Of a stretch of 64,000 nt of DNA, positions 7,889-15,842 are shown in pieces. The position numbers and the translations under genes were made by a program. The notes under the pieces were generated by a model. It saw nothing but the letters and a program-made list of their open reading frames with translations, was not told the origin of the DNA and made no database searches. How positions within the stretch are numbered: position 1 is the first letter of the stretch; each line of letters begins with the position of its first letter. The stretch is from Jiangella aurantiaca (lineage in GTDB: Bacteria > Actinomycetota > Actinomycetes > Jiangellales > Jiangellaceae): contig NZ_SMLB01000020.1 of the NCBI RefSeq assembly GCF_004349105.1, positions 1-64,000 on the forward strand. Reading direction: 5' to 3'.

Positions 7889-8866
7889 GTGTTCGATGTG
7901 CTCGGGCTGGGTGAGGTGGAGGAGTCCGCCTATCGCGCGCTGGTCGCGGTGCCGTCCGCCGACGTCGCCGCGCTGGCCGCGCGGCTGGGCGTCCGGCCCG
8001 GCGAGGCGGCGACGGCGCTGGCGTCGCTGGAGCGCCGTGGGCTCGCCGCCCGGTCCAGCGCCAGCCCGGAGCACTACGTCGCCTCGCCGCCGTCCGTCGC
8101 GCTCGCCGCCCTCGTCGTCGACCGGCAGGAGGAGCTGCGCCGCGCCGAGGTCGAGATCGCCGCGCTGACGGAGGCGTACCGGCGCACCGAGTCCGATCGC
8201 AGCGTCGGCGACGTGGTCGACGTCGTTTACGGCGCGCAGGCGGTGGCGCAGCGGTTCATGCAGTTGCAGGCGTCGGCCCGGTCCGAGGTGCTGGGGCTGA
8301 CGAAGGCCGAGGTCGTCGCGATCTCCGGCGAGGAGAACACCGCCGAGGAGGCCGCCGTCCAGCGCGGCGTCCGGTTCCGCGTCGTCCTCGAGCGGGCGGC
8401 GTTCGACCGGCCCGGCTTCGCGGCCGCCGCCGAGGCCGCGCTGGCCGACGGCGAGGAGGTGCGGGTCGCGCCGGAGGTGCCGATCCGGCTGCTCGTGGTC
8501 GACCGGCAGCTCGCCCTGGTGCCGCTGGTGTCCGGCGAGTCGCGGGCGATCGGCGCGCTGCTCGTGCACCGGAGCGGGCTGCTGGACGCGTTGATGGCCC
8601 TGTTCGCGAAGGTGTGGGACGAGGCAGTGCCGCTGGTGCTCGGCGCCGGTGGGGCGCTGGCCGAGCGGCCGCCGTCGGGGCTCACCGCGCTGGACGCCCG
8701 GATCTTCGGGCTGCTGCTGGCCGGGCTGACCGACCAGGCGATCGCGAACATGCTGGACATGTCGCTGCGGACGGTGCAGCGCCGGGTGCGCGCGCTCATG
8801 GACGCCGCCGGCGCCGACACGCGGCTGCAGCTGGGCTTCCAGGCCGCGAAGCGCGGCTGGGCCTGA
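7889..8866 (+). CDS. TrmB/LuxR-like helix-turn-helix regulator
   Basis: Transcriptional regulator of about 325 residues. An N-terminal TrmB-like winged helix covers about residues 1-75 (EVEESAYRALVAVPSADVAA ... LERRGLAARSS). A middle effector region follows, with a PLD/TrmB-like sensor core (VYGAQAVAQRFMQLQASARS). A C-terminal LuxR-like HTH ends the protein (LTDQAIANMLDMSLRTVQRR). The GTG at 7889 is preferred because AGAGGAGG lies six bases before it; an ATG at 7844 in frame lies inside the palindrome. It is divergent from the subtilase, and actinomycetes often pair this regulator type with S8 peptidases, so it is probably that gene's regulator. Confidence 0.85.
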   Translation: MFDVLGLGEVEESAYRALVAVPSADVAALAARLGVRPGEAATALASLERRGLAARSSASPEHYVASPPSVALAALVVDRQEELRRAEVEIAALTEAYRRTESDRSVGDVVDVVYGAQAVAQRFMQLQASARSEVLGLTKAEVVAISGEENTAEEAAVQRGVRFRVVLERAAFDRPGFAAAAEAALADGEEVRVAPEVPIRLLVVDRQLALVPLVSGESRAIGALLVHRSGLLDALMALFAKVWDEAVPLVLGAGGALAERPPSGLTALDARIFGLLLAGLTDQAIANMLDMSLRTVQRRVRALMDAAGADTRLQLGFQAAKRGWA

Positions 8867-8992
8867 CCCCGGAAGTCAGGCTCGTCGGCCCGGTCCATGG
8901 GCGAGTTGACGTGCCGTCCGCGGAGTTCACGTGCGTCGGGGTCGCAACCTTCGCCGTCCCCCTGCTGCCTGTGGACAGCGATGATCATCAAG

Positions 8993-9050
8993 GATCGCGT
9001 ACATCACCAGGATCACCCGAGCCTCAACACGATTACAGGCGTGGTGATGC
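8993..9050 (+). repeat. 58-bp dispersed intergenic repeat, family 2 copy 1
   Basis: Matches the reverse complement of 45110-45167 at 54 of 58 positions. It begins GATCGCGTACATCACCAGG and ends GTGGTGATGC; CATCACC near the left end can pair with GGTGATG at the right, giving a stem-loop. It lies in the 254-base gap between two convergent genes, with nothing coding visible around it. The preceding 100 bases hold two imperfect GAGTTNACGTGC copies 20 bases apart (8903 and 8923). Confidence 0.75.
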
Positions 9051-9120
9051 ACCAGAAAACCTCATGATTAGGCCGCGCGGCCAAGGGAATGGGCATCGGA
9101 TCACTGGCGGAGTATCGAGG

Positions 9121-10458
9121 TCAGCGAACGGCGCCGGTGACCATCCAGGTGTCCTGGCGCTCGCGCAGCGCGAGCGTGACCAGCCGCACCAGCATCCAGA
9201 CGCCGATGGCGCCCCACAGCCACATCAAGCCGGCTCGCCCGGTCACGTCCGAGACCGCCACCGCCCAGGCGGCTGGCAGGAACGCCGCCACCGAGAGCAC
9301 CGACGCCCACGCCAGGTACCGTCCGTCGCCGGCGCCGATCAGCACGCCGTCGAGCACGAACACCCAGCCGGCGATCGGCTGCATCGCCGCGGCCACGACC
9401 AGCGCGGCGAACAGCAGCGTCCGCACCTCGGCGTCCGGTGTGAACAGCCGGGCGTAGCCGTTGCCGACCGCCAGCAGGACGAGAGCGAGCGCGAACCCGG
9501 ACAGCACCCCCCACTGGACCATGCGCCGCGTGATCGACCGCGCGCCGTCCGCGTCGCCGGCGCCGAGCGCACGGCCGACCAGCGCCTGGGCCGCGATCGC
9601 GACCGCGTCGAGGATCAGCGCCAGCAGCGTCCACGTCGTGAAGGCCACCTGGTGCGCGGCCAGCTCGGCCGTCCCCAGCCCGGCCGCCACCACGGTGATG
9701 ACGATGAGAGCGACCCGCATCGCGACCGTCCGCACGATCAGCGGTATGCCGGCGCCGAACGCCTGCGCGACGCCGCGAGCGTCCGGCCGGACGCTCACCC
9801 CGTCGCGCCGGGCGCCGCGCACCACGACCCGGACGAAGACTGCGGCCATGCCGGTCTGGGCGAGGACCGTGCCCAGCGCCGAGCCGCCGATGCCCAGGTC
9901 GAGCCCGTACACCAGCACGACGTTGAGGGCGACGTTAGCCACGGCCCCGGTCACCGCGACGTACAGCGGGGTCTTCGTGTCCTGCAGGCCGCGCAGCACG
10001 CCGGTGGCGGCGAGGACGAGCAGCATCGACGGGATGCCGAGGAAGCTGATGCGCAGATACGTCTCGGCGTGCCCGGCCACGTCGTCGCCGGGCCCGAACA
10101 GCGACACCACCCAGGGCGTCAGCGGCCAGCCGGCCGCCAGGGTGGCGACGCCGATCAGGACGGCCAGCCAGCAGCCGTCGATGCCGGAGCGCAGGGCGCC
10201 CGCGTGGTCGCCCGCGCCCAGCATCCGGGCCACCGCCGCCGTCGTCCCGTAGGCGAGGAAGATCGACACATTCACCAGCGTCGCGAGCACCGTCGACGCG
10301 ATGCCCAGCCCGGCCAGCTCGGGCGTGCCGAGGTGGCCGATGATGGCGGAGTCGGTGAGCAGGAACAGCGGCTCGGCGACCAGCGCGCCCAGGGCGGGCA
10401 GCGCGAGCCGCAGGATCTCGCCGTCGGCCGGGTGCCGGCGGAACGGATGTCGCTTCAT
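9121..10458 (-). CDS. MATE-family efflux transporter (DinF-like)
   Basis: 445-residue inner-membrane multidrug/sodium-or-proton antiporter of the MATE superfamily. Twelve hydrophobic segments are visible in two related halves. Family marks include PALGALVAEPLFLLTDSAIIGHLGTPELAGLGIA in the first half and LGTAELAAHQVAFTTWTLLALILDAVAIAAQALVG in the second. The ATG at 10458 gives the expected short basic N-terminus (MKRHPFRRHPADGEILRLALP); ATGs at 10491 and 10545 are also in frame but add unlikely residues. In Streptomyces a MATE gene sits between rplI and dnaB, and the dnaB neighbour here fits that conserved order. No substrate can be inferred. Confidence 0.92.
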   Translation of the reverse strand: MKRHPFRRHPADGEILRLALPALGALVAEPLFLLTDSAIIGHLGTPELAGLGIASTVLATLVNVSIFLAYGTTAAVARMLGAGDHAGALRSGIDGCWLAVLIGVATLAAGWPLTPWVVSLFGPGDDVAGHAETYLRISFLGIPSMLLVLAATGVLRGLQDTKTPLYVAVTGAVANVALNVVLVYGLDLGIGGSALGTVLAQTGMAAVFVRVVVRGARRDGVSVRPDARGVAQAFGAGIPLIVRTVAMRVALIVITVVAAGLGTAELAAHQVAFTTWTLLALILDAVAIAAQALVGRALGAGDADGARSITRRMVQWGVLSGFALALVLLAVGNGYARLFTPDAEVRTLLFAALVVAAAMQPIAGWVFVLDGVLIGAGDGRYLAWASVLSVAAFLPAAWAVAVSDVTGRAGLMWLWGAIGVWMLVRLVTLALRERQDTWMVTGAVR

Positions 10459-10528
10459 GGCAGCACCGACGGTAGGGGTGACACCTGTCATCGCGTGACG
10501 GGCGTCTCGCCATCTGAGAATCTTGGCC

Positions 10529-10693
10529 TGTGGATCTCCGTCCACACCCCGTGGATGACGAATTTCGGGGGTGAACTGGGGCGACGTCCGGGTTGTGAAC
10601 AGCTCGCCGGGTCGCCGTCCCCAGGGTTGTCCACAGTTGGGGATGATCGTTTACGGGGCGCCTCCACAGGCCGTCCACAGCGCCTGTGGATCA
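10529..10693. promoter_or_regulatory. Cluster of DnaA-box-like 9-mers upstream of dnaB
   Basis: Within 165 bases of the MATE-dnaB gap there are about seven copies of the TTRTCCACA motif on both strands. TTGTCCACA at 10627-10635 is a perfect actinobacterial DnaA box. The complement at 10685-10693 (TGATCCACA) matches 8 of 9. Those at 10529-10537, 10538-10546, 10593-10601 and 10671-10679, and the complement around 10551, match 7 of 9. The whole gap 10459-10824 holds no gene I can support. Confidence 0.55.
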
Positions 10694-10824
10694 CGGGCTT
10701 GGCGACGCGCCAAGGCGGGCCGTAGGTTCGCGACACAGCAGTCGGGGAGTGCTTGCCTGGCGAGGAATGTCGGTGGCGGCTGTTAGAACGTATGTATGGA
10801 CCAGCCGGTGCCTGAGGGGGTCGC

Positions 10825-13467
10825 GTGAGCGTCGCTGAGCTGCCCGATCGCCGGGAGGAGGCGCCTGCTGACTACGGCCGTACGCCGCCGCAGGACGTCG
10901 CCGCCGAGCAGTCGGTGCTCGGGGGCATGCTGCTGTCCAAGGACGCCATCGCCGACGTCGTCGAGATCATCCGCGGCAACGACTTCTACCGTCCGGCGCA
11001 CGAGGCCGTCTACGAGGCGATCATCGACCTCTACGGCCGCGGCGAGCCCGCTGACGCCGTCACCGTCGCCGCCCAGCTGCAGAAGCGCGGCGAGCTCGGC
11101 CGGGTCGGCGGCGCGCCGTACCTGCACACCCTGGTCTCCTCCGTGCCGTCGGCCGCCAACGCCGGGTTCTACGCCGAGATCGTGCGCGAGCGGGCCATCC
11201 TGCGCCGCCTCGTCGAGGCCGGCACCCGCATCGTCCAACTCGGCTACAGCGACGACGGCGACGCAGACGCCATCGTCGACCGCGCCCAGGCCGAGGTCTA
11301 CGCCGTCACCGAGAAGCGGGCCTCCGAGGACTACCACCCACTCTCGGAGATCATGGAGGGCACGCTCGACGAGATCGAGGCCATCGGCTCCCGCGGCGGC
11401 CAGATGGTCGGCGTCCCCACCGGCTTCACCGACCTCGACTCGCTTACGAACGGCCTTCACCCTGGTCAGCTGGTGATCCTGGCCGCTCGACCGGCCGTCG
11501 GCAAGTCGACGCTCGGCCTCGATCTTGCTCGGGCGGCGTCCATCAAGAATGGGCTGACCTCGGTCATCTTCTCGCTGGAGATGGGCCGCAACGAGATCAC
11601 CATGCGGCTGCTCTCCGCCGAGGCCAAGGTCCCGCTGCACCACATGCGCTCCGGCCAGATGACCGACGACGACTGGAACCGCATCGCCCGTAGCACCGGC
11701 GAAGTCTCCAGCGCGCCGCTGTTCATCGACGACTCGCCGAACATGACGATGATGGAGATCCGGGCCAAGTGCCGGCGGCTCAAGCAGCGCAGCGATCTCA
11801 GGCTCGTCATCATCGACTACCTGCAGCTGATGACCAGCGGCAAGCGCGTCGAGAGCCGTCAGCAGGAGGTCGCGGAGTTCTCCCGGGCGCTGAAGCTGCT
11901 GGCGAAGGAGCTCGAGGTCCCGGTGATCGCGATGAGCCAGCTGAACCGTGGTCCGGAACAAAGGCAGGACAAGAAACCGATGCTGTCCGACCTGCGCGAG
12001 TCCGGCTGCCTCCCGGCATCGACCCGGATCATGCGGGCCGACACCGGTGCGGAGATCACCATCGGGGAGCTGCTCGCGTCGGGGGCGCGCGACGTCCCGG
12101 TCTGGAGTCTCGACGACAGCCTCCGGTACGTCCCGCGCACCATGACGCACGCGTTCCCGAGCGGTCGCAAAGAGACGTTCCGGCTCCGGCTCGCCTCGGG
12201 CAAGCAGATCGACGCGACGGCGAATCACCCGTTCCTGACCTACGACGGGTGGCGGCCGTTGGGCGAGCTCCCGGTGGGCGCCCGGCTGGCCGTGCCGCGG
12301 CACGTGCCTGCACCGCTGGTGACCCAGCAGTGGGCCGACGCCGAGGTGGTGATGCTCGCGCACCTCATCGGCGACGGCTCGTTCATACGGCGCCAGCCGA
12401 TCCGCTACGCGTCAGTCGACGAGGAGAACCTGGTGGCGGTCACCGAGGCGGCGCGGCACTTCGGCATCACCGCCATCCGTGACGACTACGCGGCCGCGCG
12501 GGTGACGACGCTGCGGATGCCTGCGCCCTACCGGCTGGCCCGTGGCCGTCGGAACCCGATCGCCGCCTGGCTCGACGGGCTCGGGCTGTTCGGACTGCGC
12601 TCATATGAGACGTTCGTTCCCGACGCGGTCTTCAGCCTGCCGAAGGCGCAGATCACGATGTTCCTGCGCCACCTGTGGGCCACCGACGGCTCCGTGACGG
12701 TGAACCGCAACGGCCGATCCGGGCGCATCTACTTCGCCTCCACCAGCCGGCGCCTCCTGGACGGCGTCTCGCGGCTGCTGTTGCGCTACGGCATCTCGAC
12801 CCGCCTCCGTACCGTGACGCCCAAGGCGGGCTACCGGCCGCAGTACACACTCGACGTCTCCGGTCGCGACGAGCAGCTGCGGTTCCTGCGCGAGATCGGC
12901 TGCCACGGTGCCCGGTCGGCGGGATGCGCCCGCCTGCTGGCCGCACTGGAGGCCGGTACCTCGAACGCCAACGTCGACACCGTGCCGCGCGAAGTCTGGC
13001 AGGACGTTCGCACGATCCTGGCCGAGCAGGGCATGTCGCAGCACGCGTTCGCTGCCGCCATGAACACCAAGTTCGGCGGCAGCGCGATGTGGAAGCATGC
13101 GCCCAGCCGGGAACGCCTGAGCCGGGTGGCCGCGATCCTCGGCAGCGCCGAGCTGGAGATGTACGCCACCAACGACCTCCTCTGGGACGAGGTCGTCGCC
13201 ATCGAGCCGCTCGGCGAACAGGACGTCTACGACGCGACGGTCATGGGTACCCACAACTTCATCGCCGACGGCGTCGCGACTCACAACAGCATCGAGCAGG
13301 ACGCCGACATGGTGATCCTGCTGCACCGCGAGGACGCCTACGAGAAGGAGTCGCCGCGCGCTGGCGAGGCCGACTTCATCGTCGCCAAGCACCGTAACGG
13401 CCCCACTGCCACCATCACGGTCGCCTTCCAGGGCCACTACAGCCGCTTCGTCGACATGGCTCAGTAA
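10825..13467 (+). CDS. dnaB: Replicative DNA helicase DnaB, with intein
   Basis: Ring helicase that unwinds the replication fork. The 880-codon gene gives a mature product of about 453 residues after protein splicing. The N-terminal DnaB domain (about 20-125: QDVAAEQSVLGGMLLSKDAI) is followed by the RecA-like domain with Walker A ARPAVGKST (K227) and Walker B LVIIDYLQLM. The arginine-rich C-terminal motif is seen in FIVAKHRNGPT. The sequence breaks after DLRESG and resumes as SIEQDADMVILLHR; the 427 residues between are an intein. The start at 10825 reads GTG. DnaA-box-like sites lie upstream. Function is essential, so splicing must be efficient. Confidence 0.97.
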   Translation: MSVAELPDRREEAPADYGRTPPQDVAAEQSVLGGMLLSKDAIADVVEIIRGNDFYRPAHEAVYEAIIDLYGRGEPADAVTVAAQLQKRGELGRVGGAPYLHTLVSSVPSAANAGFYAEIVRERAILRRLVEAGTRIVQLGYSDDGDADAIVDRAQAEVYAVTEKRASEDYHPLSEIMEGTLDEIEAIGSRGGQMVGVPTGFTDLDSLTNGLHPGQLVILAARPAVGKSTLGLDLARAASIKNGLTSVIFSLEMGRNEITMRLLSAEAKVPLHHMRSGQMTDDDWNRIARSTGEVSSAPLFIDDSPNMTMMEIRAKCRRLKQRSDLRLVIIDYLQLMTSGKRVESRQQEVAEFSRALKLLAKELEVPVIAMSQLNRGPEQRQDKKPMLSDLRESGCLPASTRIMRADTGAEITIGELLASGARDVPVWSLDDSLRYVPRTMTHAFPSGRKETFRLRLASGKQIDATANHPFLTYDGWRPLGELPVGARLAVPRHVPAPLVTQQWADAEVVMLAHLIGDGSFIRRQPIRYASVDEENLVAVTEAARHFGITAIRDDYAAARVTTLRMPAPYRLARGRRNPIAAWLDGLGLFGLRSYETFVPDAVFSLPKAQITMFLRHLWATDGSVTVNRNGRSGRIYFASTSRRLLDGVSRLLLRYGISTRLRTVTPKAGYRPQYTLDVSGRDEQLRFLREIGCHGARSAGCARLLAALEAGTSNANVDTVPREVWQDVRTILAEQGMSQHAFAAAMNTKFGGSAMWKHAPSRERLSRVAAILGSAELEMYATNDLLWDEVVAIEPLGEQDVYDATVMGTHNFIADGVATHNSIEQDADMVILLHREDAYEKESPRAGEADFIVAKHRNGPTATITVAFQGHYSRFVDMAQ
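12007..13287 (+). mobile_element. DnaB intein with LAGLIDADG homing endonuclease
   Basis: 427-residue intein inserted at RESG/SIEQD, the same point as the Synechocystis DnaB intein. Splicing residues: Cys1 (CLPASTRIM), block B TANHPFLT with the Thr-x-x-His, C-terminal VATHN with the penultimate His and terminal Asn, and Ser+1 of the extein. Two LAGLIDADG-type helices are present (LAHLIGDGSF and LRHLWATDGSV), both with the catalytic acidic residue, so the endonuclease looks intact. A basic helical insert (QGMSQHAFAAAMNTKFGGSA) may contact DNA. The reading frame is open throughout. Confidence 0.95.
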
Positions 13468-13513
13468 CACCGCGACTAGCTCATGCCGCTGTGCGCCGGT
13501 GTGGTCGGCTGGT

Positions 13514-13798
13514 CTACGGGCAGTGGGTGGCGTCGTCGCCGTCGATCTCCCCGAGGAACGCTCCGAAGTCACCGATGTGGGCGTCCTCTCCAAGGATCAG
13601 ACGAGTGACATTGCCCAGGCCCAGACGAGGCTCCTCCTGCGAGGACGCATGGTCACCGAGATCGTGGTGAGCCACCGCTCGCTGCGCCGTGACCACCCCT
13701 AGGCAGTTCGGGTTCGCCGGCGTGTCAGCGGCGGCGACCGCGGGGAGCGAGACGAGGGCAACTCCGCCCAGCGCGAGCGCGGCACTGATCAATCGCAT
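13514..13798 (-). CDS. Small secreted protein of unknown function
   Basis: 94-residue exported protein. The ATG at 13798 is preceded by GAGGAGG at good spacing. It opens a signal peptide (MRLISAALALGGVALVSLPA) with a probable cut after AVAAA. The mature part holds two cysteines (NPNCLGVV and the terminal THCP) that could form one disulfide, and the motif EPRLGLGNVTRLILGEDAHI. I recall similar short secreted proteins annotated as hypothetical in other actinomycetes; no function is known to me. It converges on dnaB. Confidence 0.75.
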   Translation of the reverse strand: MRLISAALALGGVALVSLPAVAAADTPANPNCLGVVTAQRAVAHHDLGDHASSQEEPRLGLGNVTRLILGEDAHIGDFGAFLGEIDGDDATHCP

Positions 13799-13958
13799 GG
13801 CTTCGGCCTCCTCAGCTACTGTTTCAGTGGCGGTGGGCGCGGCGCGACCAGCTGCCACCGCACACCCGTCAACGACCCGCCGAACGTAAGGGCGGCGGCG
13901 TCCAAGGTGCGAACGATTCGGTTCTCGCCGAATCGATGTGGTCACAGGGGTGCGAGAC

Positions 13959-14912
13959 ATGCTGCGGCTTCGGATGAGCGTCGAGGACATCGCCCGTACT
14001 CGGCTCGCGGCGCCAGGCCTCTGCGAACTGCCAGTCAGCATGCAGGCGCTACAACTGGTCGGACATCCCTATCGACGAATGTGGCGCTCGGCGACGGGCA
14101 GGCTCCCCCGTCAGGCGGGCCGATTGTGGGAGCTCGTCCCGGCGCGGGGAGACGTCCCCCTGTTCCTGGCACCGGAGATGGTGGACGACCTCGAGGAGGC
14201 GATCGACATCGTGCAGTCGACGCCCGCGGCACGGATCCGGGCCGAGGTGACTGTGGGGCGGGGAACCCGGCCGTCCGCGTGGGTCGAGGACCTCTGCCGG
14301 GGCCGGACACAGGCGCGGCACGAGCTGGGAGTAGCGATGCGCGCGTATCACGACCGGGTCATGGCGCCGCTGTCGTCGGTCCACACCCGCGTAGTGACGG
14401 CCGAGCTGAGCCACCGCACCCGCCAGATCGCGGCAGAGGGCATCGCCACCATGCTGAACAGCCTGCATCCGGCGATTCGGTGGCGCGCAGGCGTCCTCGA
14501 GGTCGCCGGTCCGATGAATGCTGACGTCGATCTGTCGGGCCGCGGACTTCGGGTGATGCCTTCCGTGTGGCCCCGCCCTGGGGTCGCTCTGGACTGGAGC
14601 CAACCCACGCTCGTCTATCCGATTCCCTATGCCATCTGGCTGGCCGAGACGAACGCCGGTTACGACGGCGCGAGGGCCGCACTCGGAGGCACGCGCGCCA
14701 CCGTGCTGCAGACACTGGTCGACGAGCACACCACGACGTCGTTGGCCCGTGCTGTGGCGCTCAGCCCGTCATCGGCTTCAGCACACGCCTCGGCGCTGCG
14801 CCGCGCCGGCCTGGTCGTCAGCCAGCGTCGGGGAAAGGCGATGGTGCACTCGCTCACGCCGTTGGGGCTGGACGTCGTCACAGCGTCCAGGGGCGGGGAC
14901 GTTCCAGGGTGA
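13959..14912 (+). CDS. ArsR-like winged-helix regulator
   Basis: About 317 residues with a C-terminal winged helix (residues ~235-305: GTRATVLQTLVDEHTTTSLA, then LSPSSASAHASALRRAGLVV and a basic wing). The N-terminal two thirds (LRLRMSVEDIARTRLAAPGL onward) match the architecture of actinobacterial ArsR-type regulators with a long sensory domain. The ATG at 13959 follows AGGGGTGC; an in-frame start at 13938 is the alternative. It is divergent from the small secreted-protein gene with 160 bases between them. Its 3' end overlaps the convergent XRE regulator gene by 35 bases. Targets are unknown. Confidence 0.8.
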   Translation: MLRLRMSVEDIARTRLAAPGLCELPVSMQALQLVGHPYRRMWRSATGRLPRQAGRLWELVPARGDVPLFLAPEMVDDLEEAIDIVQSTPAARIRAEVTVGRGTRPSAWVEDLCRGRTQARHELGVAMRAYHDRVMAPLSSVHTRVVTAELSHRTRQIAAEGIATMLNSLHPAIRWRAGVLEVAGPMNADVDLSGRGLRVMPSVWPRPGVALDWSQPTLVYPIPYAIWLAETNAGYDGARAALGGTRATVLQTLVDEHTTTSLARAVALSPSSASAHASALRRAGLVVSQRRGKAMVHSLTPLGLDVVTASRGGDVPG

Positions 14913-15741
14913 AGTCCTGGGTGCCGATCACGCGCACGAGCTCCAGCTTCTCGGCGGCGTCGGTGCCTTCGACGGGGAAGAAGGCCAGCAGCTTGACGTC
15001 CTCGTCGGGGGTGAGCAGCACCTCGCAGTGCAGGCGGACCAGCCCGGCCTCGGGGTGCAGCAGGTTCTTGATATCGGAGCGGCGCACCGTGACGTCGTGG
15101 CGTTCCCAGAGCGAGCGGAACTCGGCGCTCCGGTCGAGTAGGTCGTGCACCAGTTCGGTGACGTCGCGGTCGCCGGCGCGGCGCGAGTAGGTCGAGCGCA
15201 GGTCGCTCACGGCGACCGCGGACAGGCGTGCCCAGTCCTCCTCCGGGAATCGGTCGCGGACCGCTGGATCGGTGAACCAGCGCCAGATGGTGTTGCTCTC
15301 GCGACCCGGGCGGGCGTCCTTCTCGCCCATGAGGGCCGCGAGGAGGGCGTTCCTCCACACCACCTCGCCGATGTCGGTGTAGATGCAGACGGGGACGTCG
15401 TCGAGGCGGCTGGCGAGGTTGATCAGTCCCGGGCTGATGTGGCGCCCGGCCCGCCGCGGCGGCGCGGACAGGCCGGCCAGATGGAACAGGTGGTCGCGCT
15501 GGTCGAGGTCACACCGCAACGCACGGGCGAGCGCTCCCACGACGGCCGCGGACGGCGCGGAGCCGCGGGCCTGCTCCAGCCGTGAATAGTGGTCGGTGGA
15601 GACGCCGGCCAGCTGCGCCACCTCCTCGCGCCGCAGGCCAGGCGTACGACGGCGGACGCCTTCGGGCAGGCCGACGTCGGCCGGGCGCAGCACTTCGCGT
15701 CGGCGGCGGAGGAAGTCGGCGAGTCCGGGGCGATCGATCAC
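14878..15741 (-). CDS. XRE-family regulator with MmyB-like ligand domain
   Basis: 287 residues from the GTG at 15741. The HTH lies at about residues 37-60 (LRREEVAQLAGVSTDHYSRL). The MmyB-like domain follows from about 105 to the end (CIYTDIGEVVWRNALLAALMG ... LHCEVLLTPDEDVKLLAFFP), a PAS-like ligand-binding module typical of these actinobacterial regulators. It is divergent from the aldo/keto reductase; the 101-base gap holds an 11-bp inverted repeat suited to a dimeric repressor. Such pairs usually mean the regulator controls the oxidoreductase. Its 3' end overlaps the ArsR-like gene on the other strand. Confidence 0.88.
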   Translation of the reverse strand: MIDRPGLADFLRRRREVLRPADVGLPEGVRRRTPGLRREEVAQLAGVSTDHYSRLEQARGSAPSAAVVGALARALRCDLDQRDHLFHLAGLSAPPRRAGRHISPGLINLASRLDDVPVCIYTDIGEVVWRNALLAALMGEKDARPGRESNTIWRWFTDPAVRDRFPEEDWARLSAVAVSDLRSTYSRRAGDRDVTELVHDLLDRSAEFRSLWERHDVTVRRSDIKNLLHPEAGLVRLHCEVLLTPDEDVKLLAFFPVEGTDAAEKLELVRVIGTQDFTLERPRPWTL

Positions 15742-15769
15742 GCCTCCATGGTGCGGCCCGGCCGCGACA

Positions 15770-15798
15770 GTATCCAGGGAGAGCGAGTCCCTGGATAC
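15770..15798. promoter_or_regulatory. Candidate operator between XRE regulator and reductase
   Basis: GTATCCAGGGA (15770-15780) and its exact complement TCCCTGGATAC (15788-15798) form a perfect 11-bp inverted repeat with a 7-base centre. It sits midway between the two divergent starts, so a single bound dimer could control both. Confidence 0.55.
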
Positions 15799-15842
15799 GT
15801 TGCGCCTGCACACGTGGCTCGGACGCGCCGACGCTGGATCGC

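Noticed and set aside
8949-8972. Short match CGTCCCCCTGCTGCC also seen near 44890
   Set aside because: A 15-base GC-rich match in the opposite relative orientation to the adjacent 58-bp repeats; it can arise by chance.
10529-10693. Replication origin
   Set aside because: DnaA-box-like sites are present, but dnaA, dnaN and an AT-rich unwinding region are not, so I call only a DnaA-box cluster.
8614-10725. 703-codon plus-strand frame over the MATE gene
   Set aside because: It overlaps the real MATE gene on the other strand and has the low-complexity look of a shadow frame.
12007-13287. Insertion sequence or gene disruption in dnaB
   Set aside because: The reading frame is open throughout, and the Cys1, TxxH and His-Asn-Ser splicing residues show an intein.
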